DNA from: Streptococcus peroris ATCC 700780
GTDB lineage: Bacteria > Bacillota > Bacilli > Lactobacillales > Streptococcaceae
Direction: 5' to 3'
Assembly (NCBI RefSeq): GCF_000187585.1
Contig: NZ_GL732463.1
Coordinates: forward strand, 1,509,943 to 1,573,942
DNA: 64,000 nt
Made by a program: the position numbers and the translations under genes. Within the stretch, counting starts at the first letter, position 1; the number at the start of each line of letters is the position of its first letter. The notes under the pieces were generated by a model. It was not told the DNA's origin. It made no database searches and saw only the letters and a list, made by a program, of their open reading frames with translations. Positions 40,339 to 50,447 of the stretch are shown here, one piece after another.

Positions 40339-41223
40339 ATGACTAATTACGTTGCAATTGATATTGGCGGAACTAATATCAAATATGGTTTGATTGACCA
40401 AGATGGACAACTTGTAGAGTCTCACGAGGTAGCGACTGAGGCTCATAAGGGCGGTCCACATATCTTACAGAAAACAAAAGATATTGTAGCTAGCTACCTA
40501 GAAAAAGGACCTGTGTCAGGTGTGGCTATTTCCTCAGCGGGAATGGTTGATCCTGATAAGGGTGAGATTTTCTATGCAGGCCCACAAATACCAAACTATG
40601 CAGGAACTCAATTTAAAAAAGAAATTGAACGTGCCTTTGACATTCCTTGTGAGATTGAAAATGATGTTAACTGCGCAGGACTTGCAGAAGCAGTATCTGG
40701 ATCAGGGAAGGGAGCAAGTATCACCCTTTGCTTGACGATTGGGACAGGTATTGGTGGTTGCTTAATCGTTGACAACCAAGTTTTCCATGGATTTAGCAAT
40801 TCTGCCTGTGAAGTTGGTTATATGCATATGCAAGATGGCGCTTTCCAAGATTTGGCGTCTACAACAGCACTTGTCAAGTATGTTGCTGAAGCACACGGTG
40901 ATGAAGTTGATCAGTGGAACGGTCGCAGAATTTTCAAAGAAGCTACTGAAGGCAATAAACTTTGCATGGAGGGAATTGACCGCATGGTTGATTACCTTGG
41001 GAAAGGTCTCGCTAATATTTGTTATGTTGCCAATCCAGAAGTTGTCATCCTAGGTGGTGGTATTATGGGACAGGAAGCTATTTTGAAACCTAAGATTCGT
41101 AAGGCTTTGAAAGATGCACTTGTTCCAAGTTTAGCGGAAAAAACTCGACTTGAGTTTGCCCATCATCAGAATACTGCTGGTATGCTGGGTGCTTATTATC
41201 ACTTTAAAACAAAACAATCCTAA
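40339..41223 (+). CDS. nanK: N-acetylmannosamine kinase (ROK family)
   Basis: A 294-residue ROK kinase. The ATP-binding DIGGTNIKYGL opens the protein; ENDVNCAGLAE supplies the catalytic Asp and TIGTGIGGCLI the second phosphate loop. The CxCGxxGC zinc motif of many ROK kinases is absent and the usual EVGH is EVGY here, as in zinc-free ROK members. It phosphorylates ManNAc to ManNAc-6-P for NanE. It is 15 bases after npl. Confidence 0.92.
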   Translation: MTNYVAIDIGGTNIKYGLIDQDGQLVESHEVATEAHKGGPHILQKTKDIVASYLEKGPVSGVAISSAGMVDPDKGEIFYAGPQIPNYAGTQFKKEIERAFDIPCEIENDVNCAGLAEAVSGSGKGASITLCLTIGTGIGGCLIVDNQVFHGFSNSACEVGYMHMQDGAFQDLASTTALVKYVAEAHGDEVDQWNGRRIFKEATEGNKLCMEGIDRMVDYLGKGLANICYVANPEVVILGGGIMGQEAILKPKIRKALKDALVPSLAEKTRLEFAHHQNTAGMLGAYYHFKTKQS

Positions 41224-41250
41224 ATTGGCTTTGCCAATTTAGGATTTTCC
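41219..41250. terminator. Shared terminator of nanK and nanR
   Basis: CCTAAATTGGC and GCCAATTTAGG form an 11-bp perfect stem with a three-base loop. The stem includes the stop codons of both convergent genes, so the last codons of each gene are part of the terminator. Confidence 0.85.
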
Positions 41251-42090
41251 ATTTCTACGATTTCTACGATAACCATTTAATTTTTTATTTTCCCAATAGC
41301 TGTTAAAGATTTTTTCCTTGCTTTCGCGATCGATTTCTAGGAAATAAGCATAGAGCAAATCCACTAAAATGAGCATCGGTAGTTGAGCAGAGATTCGTTG
41401 GATATAAGAGGCTTGTTTTTGCATCGCTACTAATACTGTCTCTGTAAATTCTTGGGTATCTTTATTGGGAGAACTTGTAAAGAGAACTGTCTTAGCCCCC
41501 ATATCCTGAGCATCTAATAGGCTATCAATGATAGATGGTGTTGTACCTGAGAGGGAAAACCCAAAGACTAAACATTTTTCGTCAATGATGCTAGTTGTCC
41601 AGGCAAAACCGTCTGGATCTGTTAAAGCTTCACAGACTACGCCTAATCTCATGAAGCGTAACTTCATCTCTCGTGCAACCAAACCAGAGCTTCCAGTTCC
41701 AAAAAAATACACACGTTCGGATTGGTCAATCATCTGAGCTATGCGTTCCAATTGTTCCTCATCAATCAATTCTTGAGAAATCTCTCGAAGGTTTGCATAA
41801 CTTCTGAGAACTCTTTGGGTCAAAGGATTCATATCCTGTTGAGGAGTGGTAAGAGTGTCTTTTTGTTGTTGGTATTTAAAAATGAACTCTCGGTAACCTT
41901 TAAAACCACATTTCTTGGCAAAACGAGTGAGCGCCGCCTGAGAAATATGAAGTTTTTGAGTAACTTGTTGAGAAGATAAATCATCATTTATGGTATCTGC
42001 CTGCAGAAAATAGCGGGCAATTTCTTGCTCTAAATCGGTCATTTCTTCAAAGTGAAGGTCGATAATCGTAGAGATATCTTGCTTATTCAT
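41239..42090 (-). CDS. nanR: RpiR-family regulator NanR
   Basis: A 283-residue regulator: N-terminal HTH_6 domain (residues 1-75, with LSSQQVTQKLHISQAALTRFAKKCGFKGY) and a C-terminal SIS sugar-phosphate-binding domain (FFGTGSSGLVAREMKLRF and GFSLSGTTPSI). The ATG at 42090 follows AAAGGAG; the longer frame has none. In pneumococcus NanR is described as an activator of the nan genes. It is the natural candidate to bind the paired palindromes at axe1, nanA, nanE and npl. Confidence 0.92.
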   Translation of the reverse strand: MNKQDISTIIDLHFEEMTDLEQEIARYFLQADTINDDLSSQQVTQKLHISQAALTRFAKKCGFKGYREFIFKYQQQKDTLTTPQQDMNPLTQRVLRSYANLREISQELIDEEQLERIAQMIDQSERVYFFGTGSSGLVAREMKLRFMRLGVVCEALTDPDGFAWTTSIIDEKCLVFGFSLSGTTPSIIDSLLDAQDMGAKTVLFTSSPNKDTQEFTETVLVAMQKQASYIQRISAQLPMLILVDLLYAYFLEIDRESKEKIFNSYWENKKLNGYRRNRRNGKS

Positions 42091-42144
42091 GGGACTCCTT
42101 TTATAGCCATTTGCCAGAATTTCCTTTGTAAAACTGACAAATAA

Positions 42145-42167
42145 AATAGCGCTTACTCCTATTATAT
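42145..42167 (-). promoter_or_regulatory. nanR -10 box and cre-like site
   Basis: On the minus strand a TATAAT box (42162-42167) is followed closely by AGTAAGCGCTATTT (42145-42158), which matches the cre consensus apart from the first base. CcpA would therefore also control the regulator gene. Confidence 0.5.
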
Positions 42168-42282
42168 CATAGAAACTAAATTTTGTGCCAAAAAGGAAAA
42201 GTCTTTTCTTTTTCCATAATTTTCTCCCTAAATTATGGTACAATGAAAAGTAAGATTTTGATTAGAAACGAGATTGATGTGT

Positions 42283-44325
42283 ATGAGAAAATTCAATAGC
42301 CATTCGATACCGATACGGCTTAATTTATTATTCGCAATCGTCATTTTGCTCTTTTTAGCAATTATTGGCCGCTTGCTCTATATGCAAGTTCTTCATAAGG
42401 ATTTCTACGAAAATAAACTAGCCTCTGCTAGTCAAACTCGAGTGACCATGGGTTCTGCTCGTGGAGAAATTTATGATGCAGCAGGAAAACCTTTAGTCCA
42501 AAATACTGTTAAGCAAGTCGTTTCTTTCACACGCAGTAACAAGATGACTGCCGCTGATTTAAAGGACATTTCTACTAAATTGTTGAACTATGTCACAGTC
42601 ACTTCTCCCGAGGTGACAGACAGACAAATGGCGGATTACTACCTAGCAGATGCTGAAGTTTATAAGAAAACAGTCGAGGCTCTTCCAAAAGATAAACGGT
42701 ATGATTCAGACGGTAATAAATTTTCAGAATCTGAACTTTATAACAATGCGGTCGATAGTGTCCCAACAAGTCAACTAAACTATACAGAGGATGAAAAGAA
42801 AGAAATCTATCTTTTTAGTCAGTTAAATGCTGTTGGAAACTTTGCGACAGGAACCATTGCGACAGATCCTCTAAATGATTCTCAGGTGGCTGTTATTGCC
42901 TCTATTTCAAAGGAGATGCCTGGCATTAGTATTTCTACTTCTTGGGATCGAAAGATTTTGGAAACTTCCCTTTCTTCTATAGTAGGGAGTGTATCCAGTG
43001 AAAAAGCCGGTCTCCCAGCGGAAGAAGCAGAAGCCTATCTTAAAAAGGGCTATTCTCTAAATGACCGTGTTGGAACCTCCTATTTGGAAAAGCAATATGA
43101 AGAGACCTTACAAGGAAAACGCTCGGTAAAAGAAATCCATCTGGACAAATATGGCAACATGGAAAGTGTGGATACAATTGAGGAAGGTAGTAAAGGAAAC
43201 AATATCAAGCTGACCATTGATTTGGCCTTCCAAGATAGCGTGGATGCTTTGCTGAAAAGTTATTTCAATTCCGAGCTAGGAAATGGTGGAGCCAAGTATT
43301 CTGAGGGTGTGTATGCAGTCGCCCTTAACCCCAAAACAGGTGCTGTTTTGTCTATGTCAGGACTCAAACATGACCTGAAAACGGGAGAGTTGACTCCTGA
43401 TTCCTTGGGAACGGTAACCAATGTCTTTGTCCCAGGTTCGGTTGTCAAGGCTGCGACCATCAGCTCAGGTTGGGAAAATGGTGTTTTATCAGGAAACCAA
43501 ACCTTAACAGATCAGCCTATTGTTTTCCAAGGTTCAGCTCCAATTTATTCTTGGTATAAATTGGCATATGGATCTTTTCCTATTACAGCTGTGGAAGCCT
43601 TGGAGTATTCATCCAATGCTTACATGGTTCAAACCGCTCTTGGCATCATGGGGCAAACTTATCAGCCGAATATGACAGTAGGAACCAACAATCTTGAATC
43701 TGCCATGGGAAAACTCCGTGCGACCTTTGGCGAATATGGCTTGGGGGCTGCGACCGGAATTGACCTACCAGATGAATCTACTGGATTTGTTCCCAAAGAG
43801 TATAGCTTTGCTAATTACATCACCAATGCCTTTGGGCAGTTTGATAACTATACGCCCATGCAGTTGGCTCAGTATGTAGCAACTATTGCAAATGATGGTG
43901 TTCGTGTGGCTCCTCGTATTGTTGAAGGCATTTATGGTAATAATGATAAGGGAGGACTGGGTGACTTGATTCAGCAACTGCAACCGACAGAGATGAACAA
44001 GGTCAATATTTCTGAATCAGATATGGCAATCTTGCACCAAGGATTTTACCAAGTATCGCATGGAACTAGTCCCCTTACGACAGGACGGGCGTTTTCAGAT
44101 GGCGCCACTGTTTCTATCAGTGGTAAGACCGGTACAGGTGAAAGCTATGTAGCTGGTGGTCAAGAAGCTAATAATACCAATGCCGTGGCCTATGCTCCAA
44201 CAGAAAATCCTCAAATTGCAGTTGCAGTAGTCTTTCCTCATAATACCAATTTAACCAAAAATGTTGGGCCAGCAATTGCTCGCGACATTATCAATTTATA
44301 TAACCAACACCATCCAATGAATTAG
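42283..44325 (+). CDS. pbp2b: Penicillin-binding protein 2b (transpeptidase)
   Basis: A 680-residue class B PBP for peripheral peptidoglycan synthesis, the same length as pneumococcal PBP2b. It has an N-terminal anchor ([21 protein letters not shown]), a dimerisation domain, and the transpeptidase motifs SVVK (Ser386), SSN (443-445) and KTG (615-617). At positions linked to beta-lactam resistance it has Ala446, Gly476 and Gly619. I start at the ATG at 42283 (MRKFNS); two earlier in-frame starts exist. A TACAAT box lies at 42238. recR follows by 10 bases. Confidence 0.97.
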   Translation: MRKFNSHSIPIRLNLLFAIVILLFLAIIGRLLYMQVLHKDFYENKLASASQTRVTMGSARGEIYDAAGKPLVQNTVKQVVSFTRSNKMTAADLKDISTKLLNYVTVTSPEVTDRQMADYYLADAEVYKKTVEALPKDKRYDSDGNKFSESELYNNAVDSVPTSQLNYTEDEKKEIYLFSQLNAVGNFATGTIATDPLNDSQVAVIASISKEMPGISISTSWDRKILETSLSSIVGSVSSEKAGLPAEEAEAYLKKGYSLNDRVGTSYLEKQYEETLQGKRSVKEIHLDKYGNMESVDTIEEGSKGNNIKLTIDLAFQDSVDALLKSYFNSELGNGGAKYSEGVYAVALNPKTGAVLSMSGLKHDLKTGELTPDSLGTVTNVFVPGSVVKAATISSGWENGVLSGNQTLTDQPIVFQGSAPIYSWYKLAYGSFPITAVEALEYSSNAYMVQTALGIMGQTYQPNMTVGTNNLESAMGKLRATFGEYGLGAATGIDLPDESTGFVPKEYSFANYITNAFGQFDNYTPMQLAQYVATIANDGVRVAPRIVEGIYGNNDKGGLGDLIQQLQPTEMNKVNISESDMAILHQGFYQVSHGTSPLTTGRAFSDGATVSISGKTGTGESYVAGGQEANNTNAVAYAPTENPQIAVAVVFPHNTNLTKNVGPAIARDIINLYNQHHPMN

Positions 44326-44335
44326 AAAGGAAGCC

Positions 44336-44932
44336 ATGCTTTATCCAACACCTATTGCTAAGTTGATTGACAGTTATTCCAAACTTCCTGGTATTGGGAT
44401 TAAGACAGCAACTCGACTGGCCTTTTATACTATTGGAATGCCGGATGACGACGTCAATGAATTTGCAAAAAATCTTCTTGCAGCCAAGCGAGAATTGACC
44501 TATTGCTCTATTTGTGGACGATTAACAGATGAAGACCCGTGCTCTATCTGTACCGATCCTAGCCGTGATCAGTCTACGATTCTGGTCCTGGAGGATAGCC
44601 GCGATGTCGCTGCCATGGAAAATATTCAGGAATACCACGGACTTTACCATGTCCTGCATGGTCTCATTTCTCCCATGAATGGCATTAGTCCAGATGATAT
44701 CAATCTCAAGAGCCTCATGACCCGTCTTATGGATAGTGAAGTTTCAGAGGTAATCGTAGCCACCAATGCCACAGCAGATGGGGAAGCGACTTCCATGTAT
44801 CTTTCCCGCTTACTCAAGCCAGCTGGGATCAAGGTTACGCGCCTGGCACGAGGCCTCGCTGTGGGAGCAGATATCGAGTATGCAGATGAGGTTACCTTGC
44901 TAAGAGCTATTGAAAACCGTACCGAACTCTAG
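44336..44932 (+). CDS. recR: Recombination protein RecR
   Basis: A 198-residue protein of the RecFOR pathway. It has an N-terminal helix-hairpin-helix ([14 protein letters not shown]), a four-cysteine zinc finger ([16 protein letters not shown]) and a Toprim domain with [15 protein letters not shown] precedes the ATG. It is 10 bases after pbp2b, the conserved streptococcal order, and a terminator follows. Confidence 0.97.
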   Translation: MLYPTPIAKLIDSYSKLPGIGIKTATRLAFYTIGMPDDDVNEFAKNLLAAKRELTYCSICGRLTDEDPCSICTDPSRDQSTILVLEDSRDVAAMENIQEYHGLYHVLHGLISPMNGISPDDINLKSLMTRLMDSEVSEVIVATNATADGEATSMYLSRLLKPAGIKVTRLARGLAVGADIEYADEVTLLRAIENRTEL

Positions 44933-44972
44933 TCTGTATGGTTAAGGATAGATGAAATGAACTAACAGATAA

Positions 44973-45013
44973 TAAAAAGAGACTGGACTTCATTTTAACC
45001 CAGCCTCTTTTCT
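44973..45013 (+). terminator. Terminator of pbp2b-recR
   Basis: AAAAAGAGACTGG and CCAGCCTCTTTT form a stem with one bulge around a 12-base loop, followed by Ts. Confidence 0.85.
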
Positions 45014-45098
45014 TGTTTTTTGCTATTCAAGTTTAAAAAAAGAGACAAATGTGATATACTAAAGAACGAATAGTCTATTAGAAAATAGGACAGGAATT

Positions 45099-46142
45099 AT
45101 GAAACAAACCATTATTCTATTGTACGGTGGACGCAGTGCAGAACGTAAAGTGTCTGTGCTGTCAGCTGAGAGTGTCATGCGTGCGGTCAATTATGACCAT
45201 TTCACAGTCAAGACTTTCTTTATTAGTCAGTCTGGTGATTTTATCAAGACTCAAGAATTTGACCAGACTCCTAGCCAAGACGAACGTCTCATGACCAATG
45301 AAACGATTGACTGGGATCAAAAGATTGCTCCAAGTGCTATCTACGAAGAAGGAGCAGTTGTTTTTCCAGTTCTTCATGGCCCTATGGGAGAAGATGGTTC
45401 TGTTCAAGGTTTCTTGGAAGTCTTGAAAATGCCTTATGTTGGCTGTAACATCTTGTCTTCAAGCCTTGCCATGGATAAAATCACAACTAAGCGTGTCTTG
45501 GAATCTGCTGGTATTGCCCAAGTTCCTTACGTAGCTATTGTTGAAGGGGATGACTTGGTTTCTAAGATTGCAGAAGTTGAAGAAAAATTAAACTATCCAG
45601 TCTTTACCAAACCATCTAATATGGGTTCTAGTGTTGGTATTTCTAAATCCGAAAACCAAGCAGAGCTTCGTCAAGCCTTGGATCTTGCCTTTAAGTATGA
45701 TAGCCGTGTCTTGGTAGAGCAAGGAGTCAATGCGCGTGAAATCGAGGTTGGTCTATTAGGAAACTACGATGTCAAGAGTAGCCTACCTGGGGAAGTTGTC
45801 AAAGACGTAGCCTTTTATGACTACGAAGCCAAGTATATTGATAATAAAATCACCATGGATATCCCTGCAAAATTGAGTGATGATGTGATAGCTACGATGA
45901 GAAAAAATGCTGAAACTGCCTTCCGTGCTATCGGTGGCTTAGGCCTATCTCGATGCGACTTTTTCTACACAGACAAGGGAGAAGTCTTCCTAAACGAGCT
46001 TAACACCATGCCAGGATTTACCCAATGGTCTATGTATCCACTGCTTTGGGATAATATGGGGATTCCTTATCCGGAATTGATCGAACGCTTGGTAGAACTT
46101 GCTAAGGAAAGTTTTGCTAAGCATGAAGCACATTTATTGTAA
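45099..46142 (+). CDS. ddl: D-alanine--D-alanine ligase
   Basis: A 347-residue ATP-grasp ligase joining two D-Ala for peptidoglycan. [15 protein letters not shown] opens it, [15 protein letters not shown] and [13 protein letters not shown] are substrate and ATP loops, and [18 protein letters not shown] closes the site. It precedes murF, which uses its product. A short hairpin lies between the two genes. Confidence 0.97.
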   Translation: MKQTIILLYGGRSAERKVSVLSAESVMRAVNYDHFTVKTFFISQSGDFIKTQEFDQTPSQDERLMTNETIDWDQKIAPSAIYEEGAVVFPVLHGPMGEDGSVQGFLEVLKMPYVGCNILSSSLAMDKITTKRVLESAGIAQVPYVAIVEGDDLVSKIAEVEEKLNYPVFTKPSNMGSSVGISKSENQAELRQALDLAFKYDSRVLVEQGVNAREIEVGLLGNYDVKSSLPGEVVKDVAFYDYEAKYIDNKITMDIPAKLSDDVIATMRKNAETAFRAIGGLGLSRCDFFYTDKGEVFLNELNTMPGFTQWSMYPLLWDNMGIPYPELIERLVELAKESFAKHEAHLL

Positions 46143-46153
46143 AGACAGGTTAA

Positions 46154-46181
46154 GGGCGGGGAAGACTTCTTGCCCCTTTTT
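46154..46181 (+). terminator. Hairpin between ddl and murF
   Basis: GGGGAAG and CTTGCCCC (one bulged G) with a small loop, followed by five Ts, nine bases before the murF RBS. It probably attenuates rather than separates the two genes. Confidence 0.7.
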
Positions 46182-46193
46182 AAAGGAGTAAAC

Positions 46194-47561
46194 ATGAAAC
46201 TTACCATTCATGAAGTAGCACGTGTAGTTGGTGCTAAAAATGATGTGACGGTCTTTTTAGATGATTCCCTAAACAAGGCGGAATTTGACAGTCGTTTAAT
46301 CGCAGAAGGAGACCTATTCGTTCCGCTAAAAGGGGCGCGTGATGGTCACGACTTTATCGAGACAGCTTTTGAAAATGGCGCAGCTTTAACCTTATCAGAG
46401 AAGGAAGTGGCAAGTCATCCTTACATTTTAGTAGATGATGTCTTGACAGCCTTTCAAGCTCTTGCAGCTTATTATCTCCAAAAAACAGGTGTCGATGTCT
46501 TTGCAGTCACAGGTTCAAATGGAAAGACCACTACTAAGGATATGTTGGCCCATTTGCTTTCTACAAACTACAAAACATACAAAACGCAAGGGAACTACAA
46601 TAATGAAATTGGGCTCCCTTACACCGTTCTTCATATGCCAGATGATACCGAAAAGCTAGTTTTGGAAATGGGACAGGATCATCTTGGAGATATTCATCTC
46701 TTGTCTGAATTAGCTCATCCAAAAACAGCTATCGTGACCTTGATTGGGGAAGCTCATCTGGCTTTCTTTAAGGACCGTTCTGAAATTGCCAAAGGAAAAT
46801 TACAAATTGTCGATGGCATGCCTGAGGGTGGTTTACTCCTGGCACCTAGCGATTCCATTGTTGATTCGTATCTTCCAACTAAGCAACAAGTTGTGCGCTT
46901 TGGACAAGGAGCAGAGTTAGAAGTTACAGACTTGGTTGAGCGCAAAGATAGTTTGACCTTCAAGACCAATTTCTTGGAGCAGGCTCTTGATTTGCCAGTA
47001 ACCGGTAAGTACAATGCGACCAATGCCATGATTGCTTCTTATGTTGCTCTTCAAGAAGGAGTGCCTGAGGAGCAAATCCATCAAGCCTTCCAAAATCTAG
47101 AATTGACCCGCAATCGTACGGAGTGGAAAAAAGCTACTAATGGAGCAGATATCTTATCAGATGTCTACAATGCCAATCCAACTGCTATGAAGCTGATTTT
47201 AGAAACTTTCTCTGCCATTCCGGCCAATGAAGGTGGGAAGAAACTCGCAGTTCTGGCTGATATGAAGGAGTTGGGAGACCAGTCTGTTCAACTTCATAAT
47301 CAGATGATTTTAAGCCTTTCACCAGATGTACTCGACACCGTCATTTTCTATGGTGAAGACATTGCTGAATTGGCTCAGTTAGCTAGTCAAATGTTCCCAA
47401 TCGGTCATGTTTACTACTTCAAGAAAACTGCTGATGAGGATCAGTTTGAAGCAATGACCAAGCAGGTCAAGGAAAGTCTTGGTGCACATGACCAGATTTT
47501 ACTCAAAGGATCTAACTCTATGAATCTAGCCAAGCTAGTAGAAAGTTTGCAAGAAGACTAA
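46194..47561 (+). CDS. murF: UDP-N-acetylmuramoyl-tripeptide--D-alanyl-D-alanine ligase MurF
   Basis: A 455-residue Mur ligase. The P-loop VTGSNGKTTTKDM (about residue 103) and NYNNEIGLPYTVL are MurF signatures, and NRTEWKKATNGADILSDVYNANPT the C-terminal domain. It adds D-Ala-D-Ala to the peptidoglycan precursor. The ATG at 46194 follows AAAGGAG; eight upstream codons in the same frame lie inside the hairpin and are rejected. Confidence 0.96.
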   Translation: MKLTIHEVARVVGAKNDVTVFLDDSLNKAEFDSRLIAEGDLFVPLKGARDGHDFIETAFENGAALTLSEKEVASHPYILVDDVLTAFQALAAYYLQKTGVDVFAVTGSNGKTTTKDMLAHLLSTNYKTYKTQGNYNNEIGLPYTVLHMPDDTEKLVLEMGQDHLGDIHLLSELAHPKTAIVTLIGEAHLAFFKDRSEIAKGKLQIVDGMPEGGLLLAPSDSIVDSYLPTKQQVVRFGQGAELEVTDLVERKDSLTFKTNFLEQALDLPVTGKYNATNAMIASYVALQEGVPEEQIHQAFQNLELTRNRTEWKKATNGADILSDVYNANPTAMKLILETFSAIPANEGGKKLAVLADMKELGDQSVQLHNQMILSLSPDVLDTVIFYGEDIAELAQLASQMFPIGHVYYFKKTADEDQFEAMTKQVKESLGAHDQILLKGSNSMNLAKLVESLQED

Positions 47562-47705
47562 AAGTCTTCAATAAGAAAAAATGCTTCAAGAGTCGATTTT
47601 TCTTGAAGGATAGCTTCTTTTACACAAAATTATAAGAAATAAATGTAAGCTAGGTTCTATAAAAATCAGTAAGAGATTGGCTTATATGAAAATGAGGAAA
47701 GTTAC

Positions 47706-48413
47706 ATGAATTTTTGGGATGCTTTATTTAGCACGCAGCCGACGGAGCCACCCCAATTTGACCTTCTTTGGTATGGAAGTCTATTTACCTTATTAGCATT
47801 GACTGTATTTCTTGCCTACCGTTATGGTGAGAAAAAAGTCTGTCAACGATTTTTCCAGATTTTACAGGCGACACAGTTAATCCTTCTCTACGGTTGGTAT
47901 TTGGTTAATCAGATGCCATTAACAGAAAGTCTACCCTTTTATCATTGCCGTTTAGCAATGTTTGTAGTGCTTTTGACCCCGGGTGTCTCTAGAGTCAAGC
48001 AGTATTTTGCTGTATTGGGAACCTTTGGAACATTGGCAGCCTTTGTTTATCCAGTGCCAGATCCCTACCCCTTCCCCCATATCGCTATCCTGTCCTTTAT
48101 TTTCGGACACTTAGCCCTCTTTGGAAATTCCTTGATTTATCTCTTGAAGGACTACGATTCCAGTTTATTGAATTTCAAACGAATCCTAATCATCACATCT
48201 TCCCTTGATGCTGTGATATTTGTGGTTAATCTAATGACGGGTGGAGATTATGGATTTTTGACAAAACCACCATTGGTTGGAGACCACGGCCGTTTGACCA
48301 ATTATTTAGTCGTTACGCTATTCTTGGCATGTGCTATTTACTTAGTCTCTAAAGCTTTTCAGACAATGCTTGAGGTGAAGGGTGAAAGAAGACTAGGAAT
48401 CTGGCAGAAATAA
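47706..48413 (+). CDS. YwaF-like (TIGR02206) integral membrane protein
   Basis: A 235-residue protein with six to seven hydrophobic segments, beginning after a short N-terminus (MNFWDALFSTQPTEPPQ). The FYHCRLAMFVVLL segment and PHIAILSFIFGHLALF resemble the TIGR02206 family. GAGGAAAG precedes the ATG. It stands alone between murF and the rplM leader. Function unknown. Confidence 0.8.
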   Translation: MNFWDALFSTQPTEPPQFDLLWYGSLFTLLALTVFLAYRYGEKKVCQRFFQILQATQLILLYGWYLVNQMPLTESLPFYHCRLAMFVVLLTPGVSRVKQYFAVLGTFGTLAAFVYPVPDPYPFPHIAILSFIFGHLALFGNSLIYLLKDYDSSLLNFKRILIITSSLDAVIFVVNLMTGGDYGFLTKPPLVGDHGRLTNYLVVTLFLACAIYLVSKAFQTMLEVKGERRLGIWQK

Positions 48414-48433
48414 AAAAATATTTTCCCAACCGC

Positions 48434-48565
48434 TTGACTTTTATCTGAGAATTTTGATACAATAGTAGGCGGTATTGTTTACCCCATTTGTAAGGCCCCG
48501 GAACCTTTCAAATACCCTGCGGACCGGAACATCCGCCCTGTAAACAAAAACGACATTCATATAGG
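48434..48565 (+). promoter_or_regulatory. rplM-rpsI promoter and L13 leader
   Basis: TTGACT (48434) and an extended TGATACAAT (48455-48463) form a promoter. The next 85 bases, with GTTTAC/GTAAAC closing arms (48477 to 48546), GGCCCCGG and CGGACCGGAACATCCG stems, fit the Firmicutes L13 leader, where ribosomal protein L13 binds its own mRNA. AGGAG precedes the rplM ATG. Confidence 0.8.
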
Positions 48566-48572
48566 AGAAATC

Positions 48573-49019
48573 ATGAACAAAACTACATTCATGGCTAAAC
48601 CAGGCCAAGTAGAACGCAAATGGTACCTTGTTGACGCAACTGATGTACCTCTTGGACGCCTTTCAGCAGTTGTTGCTAGCGTACTTCGCGGAAAAAACAA
48701 ACCAACATTCACACCACACACTGATACAGGTGACTTCGTAATCGTTATTAATGCTGAAAAAGTTAAATTGACTGGTAAAAAAGCATCTGATAAGATCTAC
48801 TACACTCACTCAAACCACCCAGGTGGATTGAAATCAATCTCTGCTGGTGAACTTCGTTCTAAAAATGCAGTACGTTTGATCGAGAGGTCAGTTAAAGGTA
48901 TGCTTCCACACAATACTCTTGGCCGCGCTCAAGGTATGAAATTGAAAGTATTCGTTGGAGCTGAACACACTCACGCTGCACAACAACCAGAAGTTCTTGA
49001 TATTTCAGGACTTATCTAA
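48573..49019 (+). CDS. rplM: 50S ribosomal protein L13
   Basis: A 148-residue L13 with the signature [21 protein letters not shown] and [12 protein letters not shown]. It is the first gene of the L13-S9 operon, preceded by an autoregulatory leader, and is 18 bases from rpsI. Confidence 0.98.
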   Translation: MNKTTFMAKPGQVERKWYLVDATDVPLGRLSAVVASVLRGKNKPTFTPHTDTGDFVIVINAEKVKLTGKKASDKIYYTHSNHPGGLKSISAGELRSKNAVRLIERSVKGMLPHNTLGRAQGMKLKVFVGAEHTHAAQQPEVLDISGLI

Positions 49020-49037
49020 GGAAAGGAACAATAAAGT

Positions 49038-49430
49038 ATGTCACAAGCACAATATGCAGGTACTGGACGTCGTAAAAACGCTGTTGCACGCGTTCGCCTT
49101 GTTCCAGGAACTGGTAAAATCACTGTTAACAAAAAAGATGTTGAAGAGTACATCCCACACGCTGACCTTCGTCTTGTCATCAACCAACCATTCGCAGTTA
49201 CTTCAACTGCAGGTTCATACGACGTTTTCGTTAACGTTGTAGGTGGTGGTTACGCTGGTCAAGCAGGAGCTATCCGTCACGGTATCGCTCGTGCCCTTCT
49301 TCAAGTAGACCCAGACTTCCGCGATTCATTGAAACGCGCAGGACTTCTTACACGTGACTCACGTAAAGTTGAGCGTAAGAAACCAGGTCTTAAGAAAGCT
49401 CGTAAAGCTTCACAATTTAGTAAACGTTAA
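49038..49430 (+). CDS. rpsI: 30S ribosomal protein S9
   Basis: A 130-residue S9 with [14 protein letters not shown] at the start and the conserved basic tail ending KASQFSKR. The last 43 bases (49388-49430) recur in altered form at 53076-53117, so the 3' end of this gene is an attachment site for inserted DNA. The protein sequence is kept intact. A terminator follows that belongs to the inserted DNA, not to the original rpsI context. Confidence 0.98.
   Translation: MSQAQYAGTGRRKNAVARVRLVPGTGKITVNKKDVEEYIPHADLRLVINQPFAVTSTAGSYDVFVNVVGGGYAGQAGAIRHGIARALLQVDPDFRDSLKRAGLLTRDSRKVERKKPGLKKARKASQFSKR
49388..49430 (+). repeat. Left attachment-site copy in the rpsI 3' end
   Basis: Bases coding for [13 protein letters not shown] and stop. 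They match 53076-53118 at 37 of 43 positions; the differences are mostly synonymous. Confidence 0.7.
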
Positions 49431-49459
49431 TACGTTATTGGAATTACTTACAAGATCTC

Positions 49460-49490
49460 AGCACTCTGTATTTGCAGAGTGCTTTTTGTT
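49460..49490 (+). terminator. Terminator now serving rpsI
   Basis: AGCACTCTG and CAGAGTGCT with a TATTTG loop followed by five Ts, 29 bases after the rpsI stop codon. Confidence 0.92.
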
Positions 49491-49565
49491 TTATAGAATA
49501 TACTCGAATTGAGTGCGAATATGGTATAATGAATTATAAATAATTTCGTTAGAGGAAGTGGGCAG

Positions 49566-49907
49566 ATGAAAATTAGTGTCGATCGCGATTCAGTTTGTGC
49601 TGGAGATGATGTATACTACCATGAGATGACATTCGAGGTGCCAGAGAGCCTCACTGTTGCAGAATTCTTTAACTTCGTGAATTCTCATGGTTTCTTAGCT
49701 TTCATTCAAGGCAACGATGTGGCGTGGGGACTACAAAATCGCGCGGGTAAAATCGGAGAATATTTTACAAAAACAGGAGAAGTCACTCATCCAGAAGTTA
49801 AAATTAAAGATAAAATTGATGAAGCTGGTGGCGATTCTAAATTATTTGTGCGCTATTATAGTAACCCAGAATGGGCAAAAGAGAACAGTAATAGAGAACA
49901 AGCGTGA
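49566..49907 (+). CDS. Hypothetical protein, first island gene
   Basis: A 113-residue soluble, acidic protein without signal or membrane segment. AGAGGAAGTGGG precedes the ATG and an extended TGGTATAATG promoter element lies 40 bases upstream. It begins the accessory island behind rpsI. No family recognised. The genes after it are decayed. Confidence 0.65.
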   Translation: MKISVDRDSVCAGDDVYYHEMTFEVPESLTVAEFFNFVNSHGFLAFIQGNDVAWGLQNRAGKIGEYFTKTGEVTHPEVKIKDKIDEAGGDSKLFVRYYSNPEWAKENSNREQA

Positions 49908-49971
49908 AGAAAGAATAGTTTATAGACAGAATCAATAGGGATTTTCGTTTTCTATCAATATTACACGCTAG

Positions 49972-50123
49972 GAATTCTCAGATTTCAAGTCAGTCGTTCG
50001 CAGACGAGGACTCTCTCAGGAACAGCTCTACCAGATGTTTGTGGAATATTGTGAGGAGCTTGATAACTGTCTCGAGGAAGCAGGGGACGAGTGTCGCATG
50101 TTATTTAAGAAGAAATTCTTGTG
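49972..50123 (+). pseudogene. Gene fragment of unknown origin
   Basis: A frame of 49 codons without a start (it follows a TAG) ending in TGA. It codes for RRRGLSQEQLYQMFVEY followed by an acidic, Cys-containing stretch and a basic end. It looks like the 3' part of a coding sequence whose beginning has lost its frame. Confidence 0.4.
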
Positions 50124-50408
50124 ACAGGAGAGGTAGCAGACCGCGCCTTCAAAACGGTACGAGACGTAGCGGTATTCACCAATAAACGCTTGATTGTCAA
50201 AGACGTTCAAGGGCTCACATGAACGAAAGTCGAGATGTATTCCTTGCCGTATAGCGCTGTGAATATGTGGTCTACAGAAAATGCTGGCATCCTTGATTAC
50301 ACGGCAGAAGTGGAATTATGGACACGTTCAGGTCATATTAAGATTGAACTGAAACGTGGCATTGATATTCGCTAGTTCGAACGTTAACTAGCAGAATATG
50401 TTTTATAA
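50121..50408 (+). pseudogene. Decayed bacterial PH-domain (bPH_1, DUF1696-type) gene
   Basis: Translation from 50121 gives DRAFKTVRDVAVFTNKRLI, then VEMYSLPYSAVNMWSTEN and AEVELWTRSGHIKIELKR, ending LAEYVL. This matches the layout of bPH_1 proteins (VRD-FVFTNKRLI, SIPY, LAEYVL). Three in-frame stops interrupt it: TGA at the position of an expected Trp, then TAG and TAA near the end. The first 30 residues of the family are missing. Confidence 0.7.
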
Positions 50409-50410
50409 AG

Positions 50411-50447
50411 AAAATAAGAGTCGCTACAGTTGTAGTGGCTCTTATTT
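50411..50447. terminator. Bidirectional hairpin between two pseudogenes
   Basis: AAATAAGAG, CTACA and TGTAG, CTCTTATTT pair with one or two mismatches. It lies between convergent remnants. Confidence 0.75.
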
